From assembly GCF_025642135.1 (NCBI RefSeq), contig NZ_CP106793.1, forward strand, positions 8,834,001 to 8,898,000: 64,000 bases of DNA, read 5' to 3'. The notes under the pieces were generated by a model. The model saw only the letters and a program-made list of their open reading frames with translations, did no database searches and was not told the origin of the DNA. Positions 48,494-57,790 of this stretch are shown piece after piece. Position 1 is the stretch's first letter. Each line of letters opens with the position of its first letter. The DNA is from Streptomyces cynarae. Its GTDB lineage: Bacteria; Actinomycetota; Actinomycetes; Streptomycetales; Streptomycetaceae. Position numbers and translations under genes: made by a program.

Positions 48494-48631
48494 ATGAACC
48501 GAATCATGTACGGGACAACCCCCCGGTGGATCGGGGCGGTCGGCGCGTTTCTGGTCCTGCTGCTCTCGGCGGTCACCTGCTGCGGCCGGCGCGTTGAAGA
48601 GGGTCTCACCGTGAACCCCGCGGGCGACTGA
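48494..48631 (+). CDS. Small putative lipoprotein or membrane peptide (45 aa)
   Basis: ATG 48494 opens MNRIMYGTTPRWIGAVG, followed by a hydrophobic helix GAFLVLLLSAVTCC and a short polar tail ending NPAGD. LSAVTC could be a lipobox or the helix could simply be a membrane anchor. No strong ribosome-binding site precedes it. Too short to assign; it may also be chance. Confidence 0.3.
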   Translation: MNRIMYGTTPRWIGAVGAFLVLLLSAVTCCGRRVEEGLTVNPAGD

Positions 48632-48969
48632 GTGGCGCACCTTGACGCTCGGTCGACTCCTCCAGCATGGCTGATGAGCATCCGGGCATGTCGTTGTCGC
48701 GTGTCACCCCACCCGGAATCCTGAAGGGTAATTCGCCGAGCGCGAACGGGCCGGGCCCGGCCGGGAGATGGCGGACGGCGATTGCCACGGCCTGGTGCGC
48801 TGTGGCGAACCGGCTGAGGTCATCGCTGGTGAGGCTCCTGCCGACCGCGTACGTGCCGTCGCTGTTCGCGAGCAGGCACGGTCCGACGGCGGTCAGGCGC
48901 GGCCGGGTGGTGGTCGAGAAGCGCAGCGCCCAGTGGCTCGTGAACGGGTAGAGGGCGCAGAGCCGGCTC
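48632..48969. other. Degraded stretch without a supported gene
   Basis: 338 bp between the small ORF and a permease tail. A 94-residue frame (48667-48951) exists but its composition is Arg/Ser-rich and I recognise nothing in it. Confidence 0.3.
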
Positions 48970-49101
48970 GGCGTGTGCCGCCTCGATCAGGGCCAGCCCA
49001 TCTCCTTCTGGCAGTTCACCAAGTACGGCCTGATCGTCACGGGTACGACCGTGGCCATCTCACTGCTCTACGTGTGGCTGCGCTACTTCGTTCTCGCGTG
49101 A
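48970..49101 (+). pseudogene. SLC13/ArsB-type permease C-terminal remnant
   Basis: The frame ending at 49101 reads QPISFWQFTKYGLIVTG then TTVAISLLYVWLRYFVLA, the last transmembrane helix and preceding loop of a DASS/ArsB-like ion permease. Upstream helices are missing. Confidence 0.45.
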
Positions 49102-49224
49102 CCTGGTGCCCTGTCCGCCGCCCGGTGGCGTGCGGTCTGCGGGGCGCCAGGTCGCCGCACTCCCCAGAGCAGGCGGGTCGGGCCGGCGTCAGACCTCCTC
49201 GCGCACCTTCGAGGGGCGGGGACG

Positions 49225-49373
49225 TGCCCCGTCGAGTCGAGCGGGTGACCCAGGCCGTCGCGGCGTCCACTGCTGCACTGCTGCGCGCAGCGGGGCTGCA
49301 CGGCCACAAGTACGCCATCGATGCCGTGCTGTGTGCGAGCGCCCTGCGGGAGGGGCCAGGAGGGCCAGGGTGA
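49225..49373 (+). pseudogene. Possible PIN-domain toxin fragment
   Basis: The frame reads TAALLRAAGLHGHKYAIDA then VLCASALREGPGG, reminiscent of the middle of short PIN-domain nucleases where an Asp follows KYAI. The N-terminal and C-terminal acidic residues are missing. Weak call. Confidence 0.3.
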
Positions 49374-49498
49374 TGCCGCGCTTGCGGCGCAGTTCCCGCA
49401 GTCGGGGCCCACAGCCGCGAGCACATGGTCTCCGCCCATCCCAATACGTGTCCGGGGGCCGCCCCTGACGGATGGCGATGCCGCGCCACTGCGCGTTT

Positions 49499-50704
49499 TC
49501 AGCCGACGGTGACGACACGCGCCCAGGGCGGCGGGCCGTCCGGGACGTAGTCGGGGTTCTCCTCGTCCACGGCGCGGGCGGGACGAGGGAAGAGACCGAC
49601 GACGGTGCGGCAGGGCGGCTGCGCGGAGGGCCACGGCGTCTGGCCGTCCGTCAGGGCGACGATCACGTCCGGGCGGGGCCGGGAGCGCAGCGCCCGGGCG
49701 AAACCGGAGCGCAGATCCGTCCCCCCGCCACCGACCAGTGCGATGTTCTCGGCGCGGCAGAGCGGGACGGCGACCCCGGCCGCCGCGTCGCAGGAGATCA
49801 CCGAGACCAGGTCGCGCCGTCCGCCCACCGCCCGCGAGATTGCCGCCACCTCCAGCAGCGCGCTGCCCAACTCGGCGTCGCTCACCGACCCGGAGGTGTC
49901 GATCACGACGCAGACCCGGGGCGGCGTACGGCGCAGGCTCGGCAGCAGCACCCCGGGGATGCCGGCTGAGCGCCGGGACGGACGCCGGTAGCTGTGGTCC
50001 TCGCCCGCCCCCGGCGCCCCCGCCGCCGAGCGGACAGCCGCCCCCAGCAACTGCCGCCACGGTTGCGGCGGATGGAACGCCTCGTCCGCCCACCGGCGCC
50101 ATCCCACCGGCGCGTCGCCCGGTCGGCCCTTGATCCCCTCCGCGACCCGGAAGCGAACCGCGTCCCGCTGCTGCCTGCTCAGCCCATGTGCCCCGTCGGG
50201 CCCCCGCTCCCACGGCCGGACCTGCCCGTCGGCGCCACTGCCGCAGTCCAGCCAGGCCAGGTCCGCGGCGAGCCCGGACATCGACGCCGTACGCAGGTAC
50301 TCCTCCATCAGCAGCCCGGACGGCAGCCGCAGCAGCGACGGCAGCACCGCCCCGGTAGGGAGGGGCAGACCGTCGCCGTAGATGTCGTCGTTGATCTCGA
50401 AGTCGGCGGCGATGTTCCGCCGCAGTCGCTCGCCCGGCCCGTGCTCCCCGTGCTCCCGCGCATACCGCTCACCCCGCCCGTGGTGGTCCCGGAGCAGATG
50501 GGAGACCTCATGTACCCAGACGCCCGCCAGCTCCTCCACCGGGGTGCGCGCCACGAAGCCGGGGGAGGCGTAGCAGCGCCAGTGCGCGTCCACCGCCATC
50601 GTCGGCACCGACCGGTCCTCGAGCACATGCAGCGCGAAGAGCGCACTGGCCAGGTAGGGGCGGACCTTGACCGCGTGCAGTCGGGCGGCCAGCAACTTCT
50701 CCAT
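49499..50704 (-). CDS. VWA-like metallopeptidase-domain protein (DUF2201 type)
   Basis: 401 residues. An N-terminal putative metallopeptidase domain carries HEVSHLLRDHH (HExxH plus a further His). A C-terminal von Willebrand factor A-like domain has the MIDAS start VCVVIDTSGSVSD and continues with GGGGTDLRSGF and VIVALTDGQTPWP. Such proteins are typical partners of MoxR-type AAA ATPases. ATG 50704 begins MEKLLAARLHAVKVRPYLA. It overlaps the 3' end of the ATPase reading frame by 397 bp, which is far more than normal and suggests a lost stop codon there. Confidence 0.8.
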   Translation of the reverse strand: MEKLLAARLHAVKVRPYLASALFALHVLEDRSVPTMAVDAHWRCYASPGFVARTPVEELAGVWVHEVSHLLRDHHGRGERYAREHGEHGPGERLRRNIAADFEINDDIYGDGLPLPTGAVLPSLLRLPSGLLMEEYLRTASMSGLAADLAWLDCGSGADGQVRPWERGPDGAHGLSRQQRDAVRFRVAEGIKGRPGDAPVGWRRWADEAFHPPQPWRQLLGAAVRSAAGAPGAGEDHSYRRPSRRSAGIPGVLLPSLRRTPPRVCVVIDTSGSVSDAELGSALLEVAAISRAVGGRRDLVSVISCDAAAGVAVPLCRAENIALVGGGGTDLRSGFARALRSRPRPDVIVALTDGQTPWPSAQPPCRTVVGLFPRPARAVDEENPDYVPDGPPPWARVVTVG

Positions 50705-52158
50705 GTCCAGGGGAGTCCGGGCCGGCCGGCCGCCCGCCGGAGCCGGCCGGCGGCCCGGGCACGGTGGCCCGCACCGGTCGTGGTGGCGGGGGCGGGGACA
50801 TCGGGCGCGGCAGCGGGCGTGGCCCCGGGCGCTTGGCGGCCCCCGTCATCGGCGCGCCCCGTCGCACGCCCGGCGTCGGCCGCCGCCGCGGCCCGCCCCA
50901 CCGACCGGTCGGCCCGCCGGGCGAGACCGACCACCCCGGCCAGCCGCTCCACCGCCTCCGGCACCTCCCAGTCGTCGCGCCGCAGCGCGGCCAACGCCGT
51001 CGCCGGGCCGACCAGCAGGTCCGGGGCGCCGGTCTCCAGCGCCCGGACCAGCACCGCCCAGCCCGCCTCCCACCGCTGTCGTTCGGGCCGCGCCCCGACG
51101 GCGGCCACCACCGCCTCCAGCGCCGCCTGACGCAGATCGCCCCGTTCCGGCAGCTCTGCGGAGGCCGGATCGGCCAGCAGCGACTCCGGGTCCGGCAGGT
51201 CCATCCGGTCCAGATGGGCGAGGAGTTCGAGCCCCGGCCCGTCCCCCACCGCGCCCCGCACCAGCAGCGCCAGCACCTCTCGGGAGACGGATGCCGCCGC
51301 GCCGAAGGCCAGTAGGGTCAACGCGACCTCCCAGCTTCTGGGCGAGGGCCAGGCACCGCCGCGCCGCGTCTCGGTGCTCGGCAGCCGGTGGATCAGGGTC
51401 GGCCGGGCTTCCAGGAAGCCGCAGACCGCGCGCCGGGCGAAAGTCACCGCCTCCGGCAGCCGGTCCGGCACCAGCCGGGGCAGCTCCGCCCGGGGCCAGA
51501 CCCCGCCGAGGCCGCGCACCACCACCTCCCGGTCGTGCACCCAGTACAGGTGAACGAACCGGTTGGCGAGCGGCGGGCTCAGCTCCCACCCGTCCGCCGC
51601 CGACGCGCGCGGATTGGCGGCGGCCACGATCCGCACCGCCGAGGGCAGTCGAAGCGCACCGACCCTCCGCTCCAGGACGACCCGGAGCAGTGCGGCCTGC
51701 ACGGCCGGGGTGGCGGTGGAGAGTTCGTCCAGGAAGAGCAGCCCCCGCCCGGCCCGCACGAGCTCCACCGCCCACTGCGGCGGCGCCATCGGCACCCCCT
51801 GCACCGCCGGGTCGTCGCCCACGACGGGCAGCCCGGAGAAGTCGGACGGCTCGTGGACGCTGGCGATCACGGTGGTCAGCGGCAGGTCGAGGGAGGTGGC
51901 GAGCTGCGTCAGGGCCGCGGTCTTGCCGATGCCCGGCTCGCCCCAGAGCAGCACGGGCAGGTCGGCCGCCACGGCCAGGGTGAGGGCTTCGAGCTGTTCG
52001 TCGGGGCGCGCCTCGGTGGTGGTCGTCCGCAGGAGGGCCAGGAGGTCGTCGGCGACGGCGAGTCGGGTGCCGGTTCCGGATGCGTCGGCGGGGGTGGGTG
52101 CCGACGTGCCGACGGCCGGGACCGGGGTGGGCAGGAGGGTGCTGGAAGTCATGGGCAT
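50308..52158 (-). CDS. MoxR-type AAA ATPase
   Basis: AAA+ chaperone-like ATPase. Walker A is LLWGEPGIGKTAA (about 65-80), Walker B GLLFLDELST (about 135), sensor 1 IVAAANPRASA and the Arg-finger region PPLANRFVHLYW. The recognisable protein ends near residue 430 (about 50870). The frame then runs on for about 190 residues of Ala/Arg-rich and antisense-like sequence through the metallopeptidase gene to 50308. The biological stop is probably near 50800 and has been lost by a frameshift or is misread. It is upstream partner of the VWA metallopeptidase. Confidence 0.8.
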   Translation of the reverse strand: MPMTSSTLLPTPVPAVGTSAPTPADASGTGTRLAVADDLLALLRTTTTEARPDEQLEALTLAVAADLPVLLWGEPGIGKTAALTQLATSLDLPLTTVIASVHEPSDFSGLPVVGDDPAVQGVPMAPPQWAVELVRAGRGLLFLDELSTATPAVQAALLRVVLERRVGALRLPSAVRIVAAANPRASAADGWELSPPLANRFVHLYWVHDREVVVRGLGGVWPRAELPRLVPDRLPEAVTFARRAVCGFLEARPTLIHRLPSTETRRGGAWPSPRSWEVALTLLAFGAAASVSREVLALLVRGAVGDGPGLELLAHLDRMDLPDPESLLADPASAELPERGDLRQAALEAVVAAVGARPERQRWEAGWAVLVRALETGAPDLLVGPATALAALRRDDWEVPEAVERLAGVVGLARRADRSVGRAAAAADAGRATGRADDGGRQAPGATPAAAPDVPAPATTTGAGHRARAAGRLRRAAGRPGLPWTWRSCWPPDCTRSRSAPTWPVRSSRCMCSRTGRCRRWRWTRTGAATPPPASWRAPRWRSWRASGYMRSPICSGTTTGGVSGMRGSTGSTGRASDCGGTSPPTSRSTTTSTATVCPSLPGRCCRRCCGCRPGC

Positions 52159-52263
52159 CACCGGGTGTGGAATAGGGGGACGGGACGGGCCGCCCCGGAT
52201 GTCGTGGGGTCGCGCGGCGAGGAACGCACGGTGTGGGAAAGGGATTTGGGTGGGGTCCGCCGG

Positions 52264-53838
52264 TCAGCGGTGCAGCCCGGTGCGGGGTCGGGCCCGGCTG
52301 CTGCGCTTGCGGCGCATGTCGTGAGGCGTACGACGGTCGAGCCGAGGACGGTGGCCCGCCTCCGCGTGCCGCGCGCCCAAGGCGTTCCCGTCCCCGACCG
52401 CACCGGCGGCGGGGTGCTCGGCGACCAGTCCCGAGCGGAAGAGCCCGTGGTCGATGCGGCGAGCCGCGGCCGACGCCAGTTCCTCCCGGAGCGGCCCGTC
52501 GCGTAGGACCGCACCGGGACCGAGCAGCCCCTCGACCACGGCCAGTGCCCCGGCGACGTCACCGTGGCCGAGCCGCTCCCGGACCGCGGGCAGTGCCTCC
52601 GGGCTGCGGTGCACCGCCTCGATCGCCCGCAGGCACGGCAGCGCCGGCCCGCCGAGCGCCACCAGCAGTTCCTCCCGGCGCAGTTGGGCCGGGTCGTGGT
52701 CGATCGCCGTCAGCACCCCGTCCCGCAGCGCGATCCGGTGGACCTCGCCCCTGCACTCCACCCGGTGCGGATCGCCGGGCTCGGGGGCGGGGACGGCCAC
52801 CGGCGCCGAGTCGGACCCCGCCACCGAGCCGGGCGCCGTCAGTGCTGCGGCGACGAGCGGATGCAGCCGCTCGACCGCGACCAGCCCGGCCCGCAGCAGC
52901 TCCAGATCCGGAAGGACGCGGGCCGCCGCCTCCGGTAGCACCGGAAGAGCCGCGATCTTGTGCGGCGGCAGAGCCTCCCGCAGCGGCCGGAAGGTCGGGG
53001 CATGGCTGTCGTCGGGGGCGACGAGTTCGAGCACGGCGCGGCTCCGCGCACCGAGCCGCACGGTGAAGGCCCCGCGAGGGCGCCCCTCGGCCCGCAACAG
53101 CAACTCCGCCTCTGCGGCCCAACTCGTCACCGCCCACCCGGAATCGGTGACGGCGGGGCGAGGGGACCGATGGGTCCGCTCTGGCAGGTCCGGCCGGTTC
53201 GGCAGGACTGGAAGGCCGGGTTCGTGGGCCCGGTCGGGCGAAGCCAGCGAACTGCGCCGCTGCCCCACCGACGCCGACGCCACGGACGGTACCCCGCCCC
53301 TACCGCACCGTCGCGCCAGTTCGCCGCTCCGCCCGGAGTCCCAGAGATGCCGGTGCAGGTCGAGCCGGAAACGCCGGGCGGGATGCGGGTGCGGATGGTG
53401 CCAGGGGGCGCCGTTCCCGGACCCCTCCCACAGGGCCAAGGACATCCGCTGCCCGGCGTCCGCCCAGGCCGGCGGTGTCCGCACCACCAACTGCAGCGGT
53501 GTGGCGCCGGAACTCGGGTAATGGGCCAGGGAGATGGTGAGGCCGGGCCGGAGCCGCCCGTCCGGGGCGACCCGGGGCATGTGCCAACGGAGCAGATCGG
53601 GCGCCAGGAGACGCAGATCTGTACGGAGGTGGGTGACGAGATCGGAGCCGTGGCGGTTGCGCACGGCGCGCAGATCGAGATCGACGTCGATCCGGGCGGC
53701 GGCGCAGGCCCCTGCCCAGTCACCGACCGCACGCCGCGCGGTCGCGGTCTCGATCATGGACGGTGGCACGGCGTACTCACGCACGCGCCGCCACATCGAC
53801 AAGTGGGCCGGAATCGTGTTCGCGAAGTGATGTGCCAT
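52264..53838 (-). CDS. Large unknown protein of the MoxR/VWA module
   Basis: 524 residues, first gene of the three-gene module (105 bp before the ATPase). ATG 53838 has AGGTGA about 9 nt upstream. The N-terminal third has ordered helices (MAHHFANTIPAHLSMWRRVR, IDVDLDLRAVRNRHGSDLV) and a beta-rich part (GLTISLAHYPSSGATPLQLV). A Pro/Arg/His-rich linker (about 165-225) follows, then an Ala/Leu-rich helical C-terminal half. The last 60 residues are basic. I recognise no domain. Position suggests a substrate, adaptor or sensor for the MoxR-VWA pair. Confidence 0.7.
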   Translation of the reverse strand: MAHHFANTIPAHLSMWRRVREYAVPPSMIETATARRAVGDWAGACAAARIDVDLDLRAVRNRHGSDLVTHLRTDLRLLAPDLLRWHMPRVAPDGRLRPGLTISLAHYPSSGATPLQLVVRTPPAWADAGQRMSLALWEGSGNGAPWHHPHPHPARRFRLDLHRHLWDSGRSGELARRCGRGGVPSVASASVGQRRSSLASPDRAHEPGLPVLPNRPDLPERTHRSPRPAVTDSGWAVTSWAAEAELLLRAEGRPRGAFTVRLGARSRAVLELVAPDDSHAPTFRPLREALPPHKIAALPVLPEAAARVLPDLELLRAGLVAVERLHPLVAAALTAPGSVAGSDSAPVAVPAPEPGDPHRVECRGEVHRIALRDGVLTAIDHDPAQLRREELLVALGGPALPCLRAIEAVHRSPEALPAVRERLGHGDVAGALAVVEGLLGPGAVLRDGPLREELASAAARRIDHGLFRSGLVAEHPAAGAVGDGNALGARHAEAGHRPRLDRRTPHDMRRKRSSRARPRTGLHR

Positions 53839-54579
53839 CAGCACTCACCTTGCGCGAACGATTCCCCCAATCCGTGAGAGGAGAGATTCTTCATCGTCAG
53901 CATCGTAACCACACCGATGATGATCTGTCAGGCCCATTGGACCGCCTACCGACCTTCCTTCGACGCACGCCGCAACGCCCCCAGCCGCGCGGCGAGTACT
54001 CCCGTGGTCGCCTGCAACGCAGCATGCGCAGTTGAGGCGCTGCCCGGCGAGCAGGGCAGTGGCGAACAGTGCGAGTTCGGCGGCGGCGAACATCGCGGCG
54101 CCCTGGGTGTCGGCGGCAAAGCGCCGGGTGGTGGGCAGAGTGCGTGCAGGGACGGGCGCTGTGTCGGGCTGGGTCGGACGTCCAGTCAGGGCACGCCTTC
54201 ACGCGTGCACAGGGCTTGGGTGAAGCCCACTCTGGCGCTGCAAGGCCCATGGCCGCGACTTACTCGGGACGGCCGATACTCGCCCTTGGCTCATTTGCCG
54301 GCTTCAGGGCCGTACCACTGCCGGCGCCGGCCCGCTCCGAGTGCCACGGCTTGCAGTGCCGACGCTGACATGGTGTTTCCGGAGGCGCCTGCAGCTTCTG
54401 TTGCCCTCTTGTGTTCGATTCATTCGACTCCTAATGTCGTCGTCGCTCCCGCGGGTGTGCTCTGATCTGCGGTGTTGTGTACGCAAGCGCTTCGACGACC
54501 GTGTGCCGACCGGGCTCGCCGATTGACCCGCACGTCCCCGCCGTTCCCTCCCCGATGGTGCCTGAAGGCTGGAGATCTC
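53839..54579. other. 741-bp gap upstream of the exported GH2 gene
   Basis: No convincing gene. A minus-strand frame near 53950-54100 has an Ala/Leu helix and QRLNCACC, faintly like the end of a MauE/DoxX protein. The last 100 bp should hold the GH2 promoter. Confidence 0.35.
54485..54492. promoter_or_regulatory. AAGCGCTT palindrome, possible LacI-type operator core
   Basis: AAGCGCTT, flanked by GC and CG, is the usual centre of LacI/CebR-like operators (GAGCGCTC family). It lies 88 bp upstream of the GH2 start. Short, so chance is possible. Confidence 0.35.
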
Positions 54580-57402
54580 ATGCAAATGTCACGTCGTGGC
54601 GTTCTGATCCTCGGCGCCGCCGGCGCGGCTGTCGCCGGCGGCATGCCTGCGGGCTCGGCCCGGGCAGCCGAGACGGCCGACGCAGCAGACGCCTCCGCGC
54701 GCACCGAGCGCCTGTTTCTCTCCGGAGAGGACGCAGACCACCCGGTCGACTGGGATTTCTTGTGCACCAGCGGGCGGCGCAGCGGCGTTTGGGGCAGCAT
54801 CCCGGTTCCGTCCAACTGGGAGTTCCAGGGATACGGCACGTACAACTACGGGTGGAACCTGCGCCCGGAGGAAAAAGGTCACTACCGATACACCTTCACG
54901 CCGCCCGCCCACTGGCGTGACAGACGTGTCTTCCTCGTGTTCGAAGGGGCGATGACCGACACCGAGGCGTGGATCAACGGCGAGCCGGCAGGGCCCGTCC
55001 ACCGCGGCGGCTTCTACCGTTTCCGTCACGAGGTGACCGGAAAGCTGCGTCCGGGGCAGGACAACCTCCTGGAGGTGACCGTCAGCAAGGAATCCGCCGA
55101 CGACTCCGTCAACCGGGCCGAACGCATGGGCGACTACTGGAACTTCGGCGGCATCTACCGCCCCGTCCATCTGGAGGCGTTCCCGCTCCAGCACATCGAA
55201 CGCATCGCCGTCGACGCCCGCGCCGACGGCACGCTGCGGATCGACGCCCATCTGTCGGGTACCGGTACCGCCGACCGTCTCGTCGCCCAGGTCACCGACC
55301 TCTCCGGTCGGCCGGTCGGCGCCCCCTTCACCGCGGCCGTCGCGCCCGGCGACACGACGGTGACCCTCAGAACCGCCGTCGACTCCCCCCGACAGTGGAC
55401 GGCGGAGACCCCGCACCTCTACCGCGTCGAGGTCGCGCTCCGCGCCGGCGAGCGCCGCACCGTCCACCGCGTCGACGAGAGATTCGGCTTCCGCACCGTC
55501 GAGGTGCGCCCCGGCGACGGCGTGTACGTCAACGGCGTCAAGGTCCTCCTCAAAGGGGCCAACCGGCACACCATCTGGCCCACGTCCGGCCGGGCGACCA
55601 GCGCGCGCATCAGCCGCAAGGACATCCTCCTGATGCAGGAGATGAACATGAACGCGGTCCGGATGTCCCATTACCCGCCGGACACGCACTTCCTCGACCT
55701 CGCCGACGAACTCGGGCTGTACGTGCTCGACGAACTGGCCGGCTGGCAGAAGTCCTACGACGAGGCGGCAGGCAGGCCCCTCGTCGCCGAGATGGTCACC
55801 CGTGATGTCAACCACCCGTCGATCCTGTTCTGGGACAACGGCAACGAAGGCGGCTGGAACACCGCCCTCGACGGCGACTACGCCCGCCACGATCCCCAGC
55901 AGCGCACCGTTCTCCACCCCTGGGCGAACTTCGGCGGCATCAACACCGACCACTACGAGACGTACGACAGCACGCGCCGCATCCTCCAGGAACGCGACGA
56001 CGTCTTCATGCCCACCGAGTTCCTCCACGGCCTCTACGACGGCGGCGCCGGCGCGGGGCTCGACGACTACTGGAAGCTGATGGGCCGTGAACGGCTCTCC
56101 GCCGGCGGTTTCCTGTGGGCACTGCTCGACGAGGGCATCGTGCGGGACGACCTCGGCGGCGGCATCGATGTGGCGGGCAACGCCGCACCCGACGGCATCC
56201 TCGGCCCCTTCCGCGAGAAGGAGGCCAGCTTCTACACGATCAAGGACATCTGGTCTCCCGTACAACTCGCCGAGCCGGAACGGTTCACCTCCGGCCTGCC
56301 GGACGACTTCGACGGGCGGATCGGCCTCACCAACCACTACGCCTTCACCAACACCCGTACCTGCCGGTTCACGTGGCGGCTCCTGGACTTCCGCACCCCG
56401 TCGCAGCGGCGGGACGGCCACACGGTGCGCGCCCAAGGCACCGCCTCCGCTCCGGACATCGAGCCCGGCGCACAAGGAGTGCTGCGCCTGCCCCTGCCGT
56501 CCGGCTGGCGATGCGCCGACGCCATGGCGCTCACCGTCACCGACGCCGACGGCCGCGAGATCCGCAGCTGGACATGGACCATCGCATCCGCCGCCGATCA
56601 GGCCCGACGGCTGGTACGTACGGGCCCCGGACCGGCCGTACGCGGATGGCTCGCGGACGACAGGCTCACCCTCGCATCCCGCGACACCACGGTCACGCTC
56701 GACGCCACGACGGGCATGCTGGCCGGCGTCACCCACGGAGGGAGGGATTTCGCGCTGTCCCGCGGTCCGCTGCCCACCACCGGAACGGCCGAACTCGCCC
56801 GCCTGACGCACGGGCCCGACGGCAACGGCTACACGGTGCAGGCCGAGTACTCCGGCGTCCTGCGCCACGTCCGGTGGCATCTGCACCCCAGCGGCTGGCT
56901 GCAGTTGGACTACCGCTACCACCTCACCGGCGAGTACGACTTCTTCGGCGTCGGCTTCGACCATCCCGAATCGCAGGTGACCGGCGTGACATGGCTCGGC
57001 CACGGACCCCACAGGGTGTGGAAGAACCGGCTGCGCGGCGTCGCGACGGACGTGTGGACGAAGCAGTACAACGACACCGCGACCGGTGCCGACGGCTGGG
57101 TGTACCCGGAGTTCAAGGGCTACCACGCGGGCGTCCGCTGGGCGTCCCTGCACACCACCGCCGGACGTCTCACCTTGGTCTGCGAGGACGAGAACCTCTA
57201 CTTGCGCCTCTTCACCCCCCGCTTCGGACCCGACCCCCGCCACACCGCGCCGCCCTTCCCGCAGGGCGATCTCTCCTTCCTCGACGCCATCCCTGCGATG
57301 GGCACCAAGTTCGACCCACCGGCCGCGCTCGGCCCCACCGGCGCCCCCACCACGGCGACGGGCGACTACGGTCGAACCCTGTACTTCTCGTTCTCCCAGT
57401 AG
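54580..57402 (+). CDS. Tat-exported GH2 beta-glycosidase
   Basis: 940 residues. The N-terminus SRRGVLILGAAGAAVAGG is a twin-arginine signal, so the enzyme is exported folded. GH2 domains follow: sugar-binding jelly-roll (about 45-220, with IPVPSNWEFQGYGTYNYG and YWNFGGIYRPVHLE), Ig-like, then TIM barrel (about 330-600). The acid/base Glu is in FWDNGNEGGWN and the nucleophile Glu in FMPTEFLHGLYDGG. The C-terminal half is beta-rich with a galactose mutarotase-like segment (LGHGPHRVWKNRLRG). ATG 54580 has GGAGA 6 nt upstream. It differs from the LacZ-like enzyme at 21896 and could be a beta-galactosidase, beta-glucuronidase or related activity. Confidence 0.85.
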   Translation: MQMSRRGVLILGAAGAAVAGGMPAGSARAAETADAADASARTERLFLSGEDADHPVDWDFLCTSGRRSGVWGSIPVPSNWEFQGYGTYNYGWNLRPEEKGHYRYTFTPPAHWRDRRVFLVFEGAMTDTEAWINGEPAGPVHRGGFYRFRHEVTGKLRPGQDNLLEVTVSKESADDSVNRAERMGDYWNFGGIYRPVHLEAFPLQHIERIAVDARADGTLRIDAHLSGTGTADRLVAQVTDLSGRPVGAPFTAAVAPGDTTVTLRTAVDSPRQWTAETPHLYRVEVALRAGERRTVHRVDERFGFRTVEVRPGDGVYVNGVKVLLKGANRHTIWPTSGRATSARISRKDILLMQEMNMNAVRMSHYPPDTHFLDLADELGLYVLDELAGWQKSYDEAAGRPLVAEMVTRDVNHPSILFWDNGNEGGWNTALDGDYARHDPQQRTVLHPWANFGGINTDHYETYDSTRRILQERDDVFMPTEFLHGLYDGGAGAGLDDYWKLMGRERLSAGGFLWALLDEGIVRDDLGGGIDVAGNAAPDGILGPFREKEASFYTIKDIWSPVQLAEPERFTSGLPDDFDGRIGLTNHYAFTNTRTCRFTWRLLDFRTPSQRRDGHTVRAQGTASAPDIEPGAQGVLRLPLPSGWRCADAMALTVTDADGREIRSWTWTIASAADQARRLVRTGPGPAVRGWLADDRLTLASRDTTVTLDATTGMLAGVTHGGRDFALSRGPLPTTGTAELARLTHGPDGNGYTVQAEYSGVLRHVRWHLHPSGWLQLDYRYHLTGEYDFFGVGFDHPESQVTGVTWLGHGPHRVWKNRLRGVATDVWTKQYNDTATGADGWVYPEFKGYHAGVRWASLHTTAGRLTLVCEDENLYLRLFTPRFGPDPRHTAPPFPQGDLSFLDAIPAMGTKFDPPAALGPTGAPTTATGDYGRTLYFSFSQ

Positions 57403-57559
57403 CGCGTCCACTCACTCGCCGACGCCGCACCAGGCGGCCGGACCCCTGCCGACCGGCACTCCCAACAGGTGCTCGACCTCACCTTCCCGAGGCGTGCGCC
57501 TGCCCCCACGACCGTGACGGCCAGTGCCGATGTGGTCGAAGGCGGTGATCTCGCCGCCG

Positions 57560-57790
57560 GCAGGGGCAGTTCCTTCTCGAGGGCTTGCCCTGCCCCGTCC
57601 TCGGTCGCCACGTGGTGCGCAGCTCTCGCGGCGCCTCGTGTGTATGCCTGCTGCTTCACGATGCGGTCGAGGGCGGCGGCGAGCCGGTCGGCGGTGAGGA
57701 TCGGTAGGGATCGGGTCGGTGGCGGCGCCGAGGGCGGCGAGACGACCCGCCCAGAACGGCTTGTCGGCAGCCACCGGTGCCGTCTTCGGG
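57560..57790 (-). pseudogene. Glycosyltransferase (GT1/UGT-like) C-terminal remnant
   Basis: One minus-strand frame reads DKPFWAGRLAALGAATDPIP. After a shift the sequence continues as LTADRLAAALDRIVKQQAYT then RGAARAAHHVATEDGAG. These are the end of the donor-binding domain of sterol/macrolide-type UDP-glycosyltransferases (DQPFWA-R-LG). The upstream catalytic part is gone. The rest of 57403-57947 shows no other gene. Confidence 0.6.

Noticed and set aside
49083..50213. 376-codon minus-strand frame over the metallopeptidase gene
   Set aside because: Different frame from the motif-bearing gene; low-complexity Gly/Arg sequence.
53845..54160. Possible MauE/DoxX protein end on the minus strand
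   Set aside because: Only one Ala/Leu helix and a QRLNCACC stretch are suggestive; the rest does not fit and no start is convincing.
54589..57411. 940-codon minus-strand frame opposite the GH2 gene
   Set aside because: Exact antisense shadow with Gly/Val/Ala-rich composition; the plus strand has catalytic motifs and a Tat signal.
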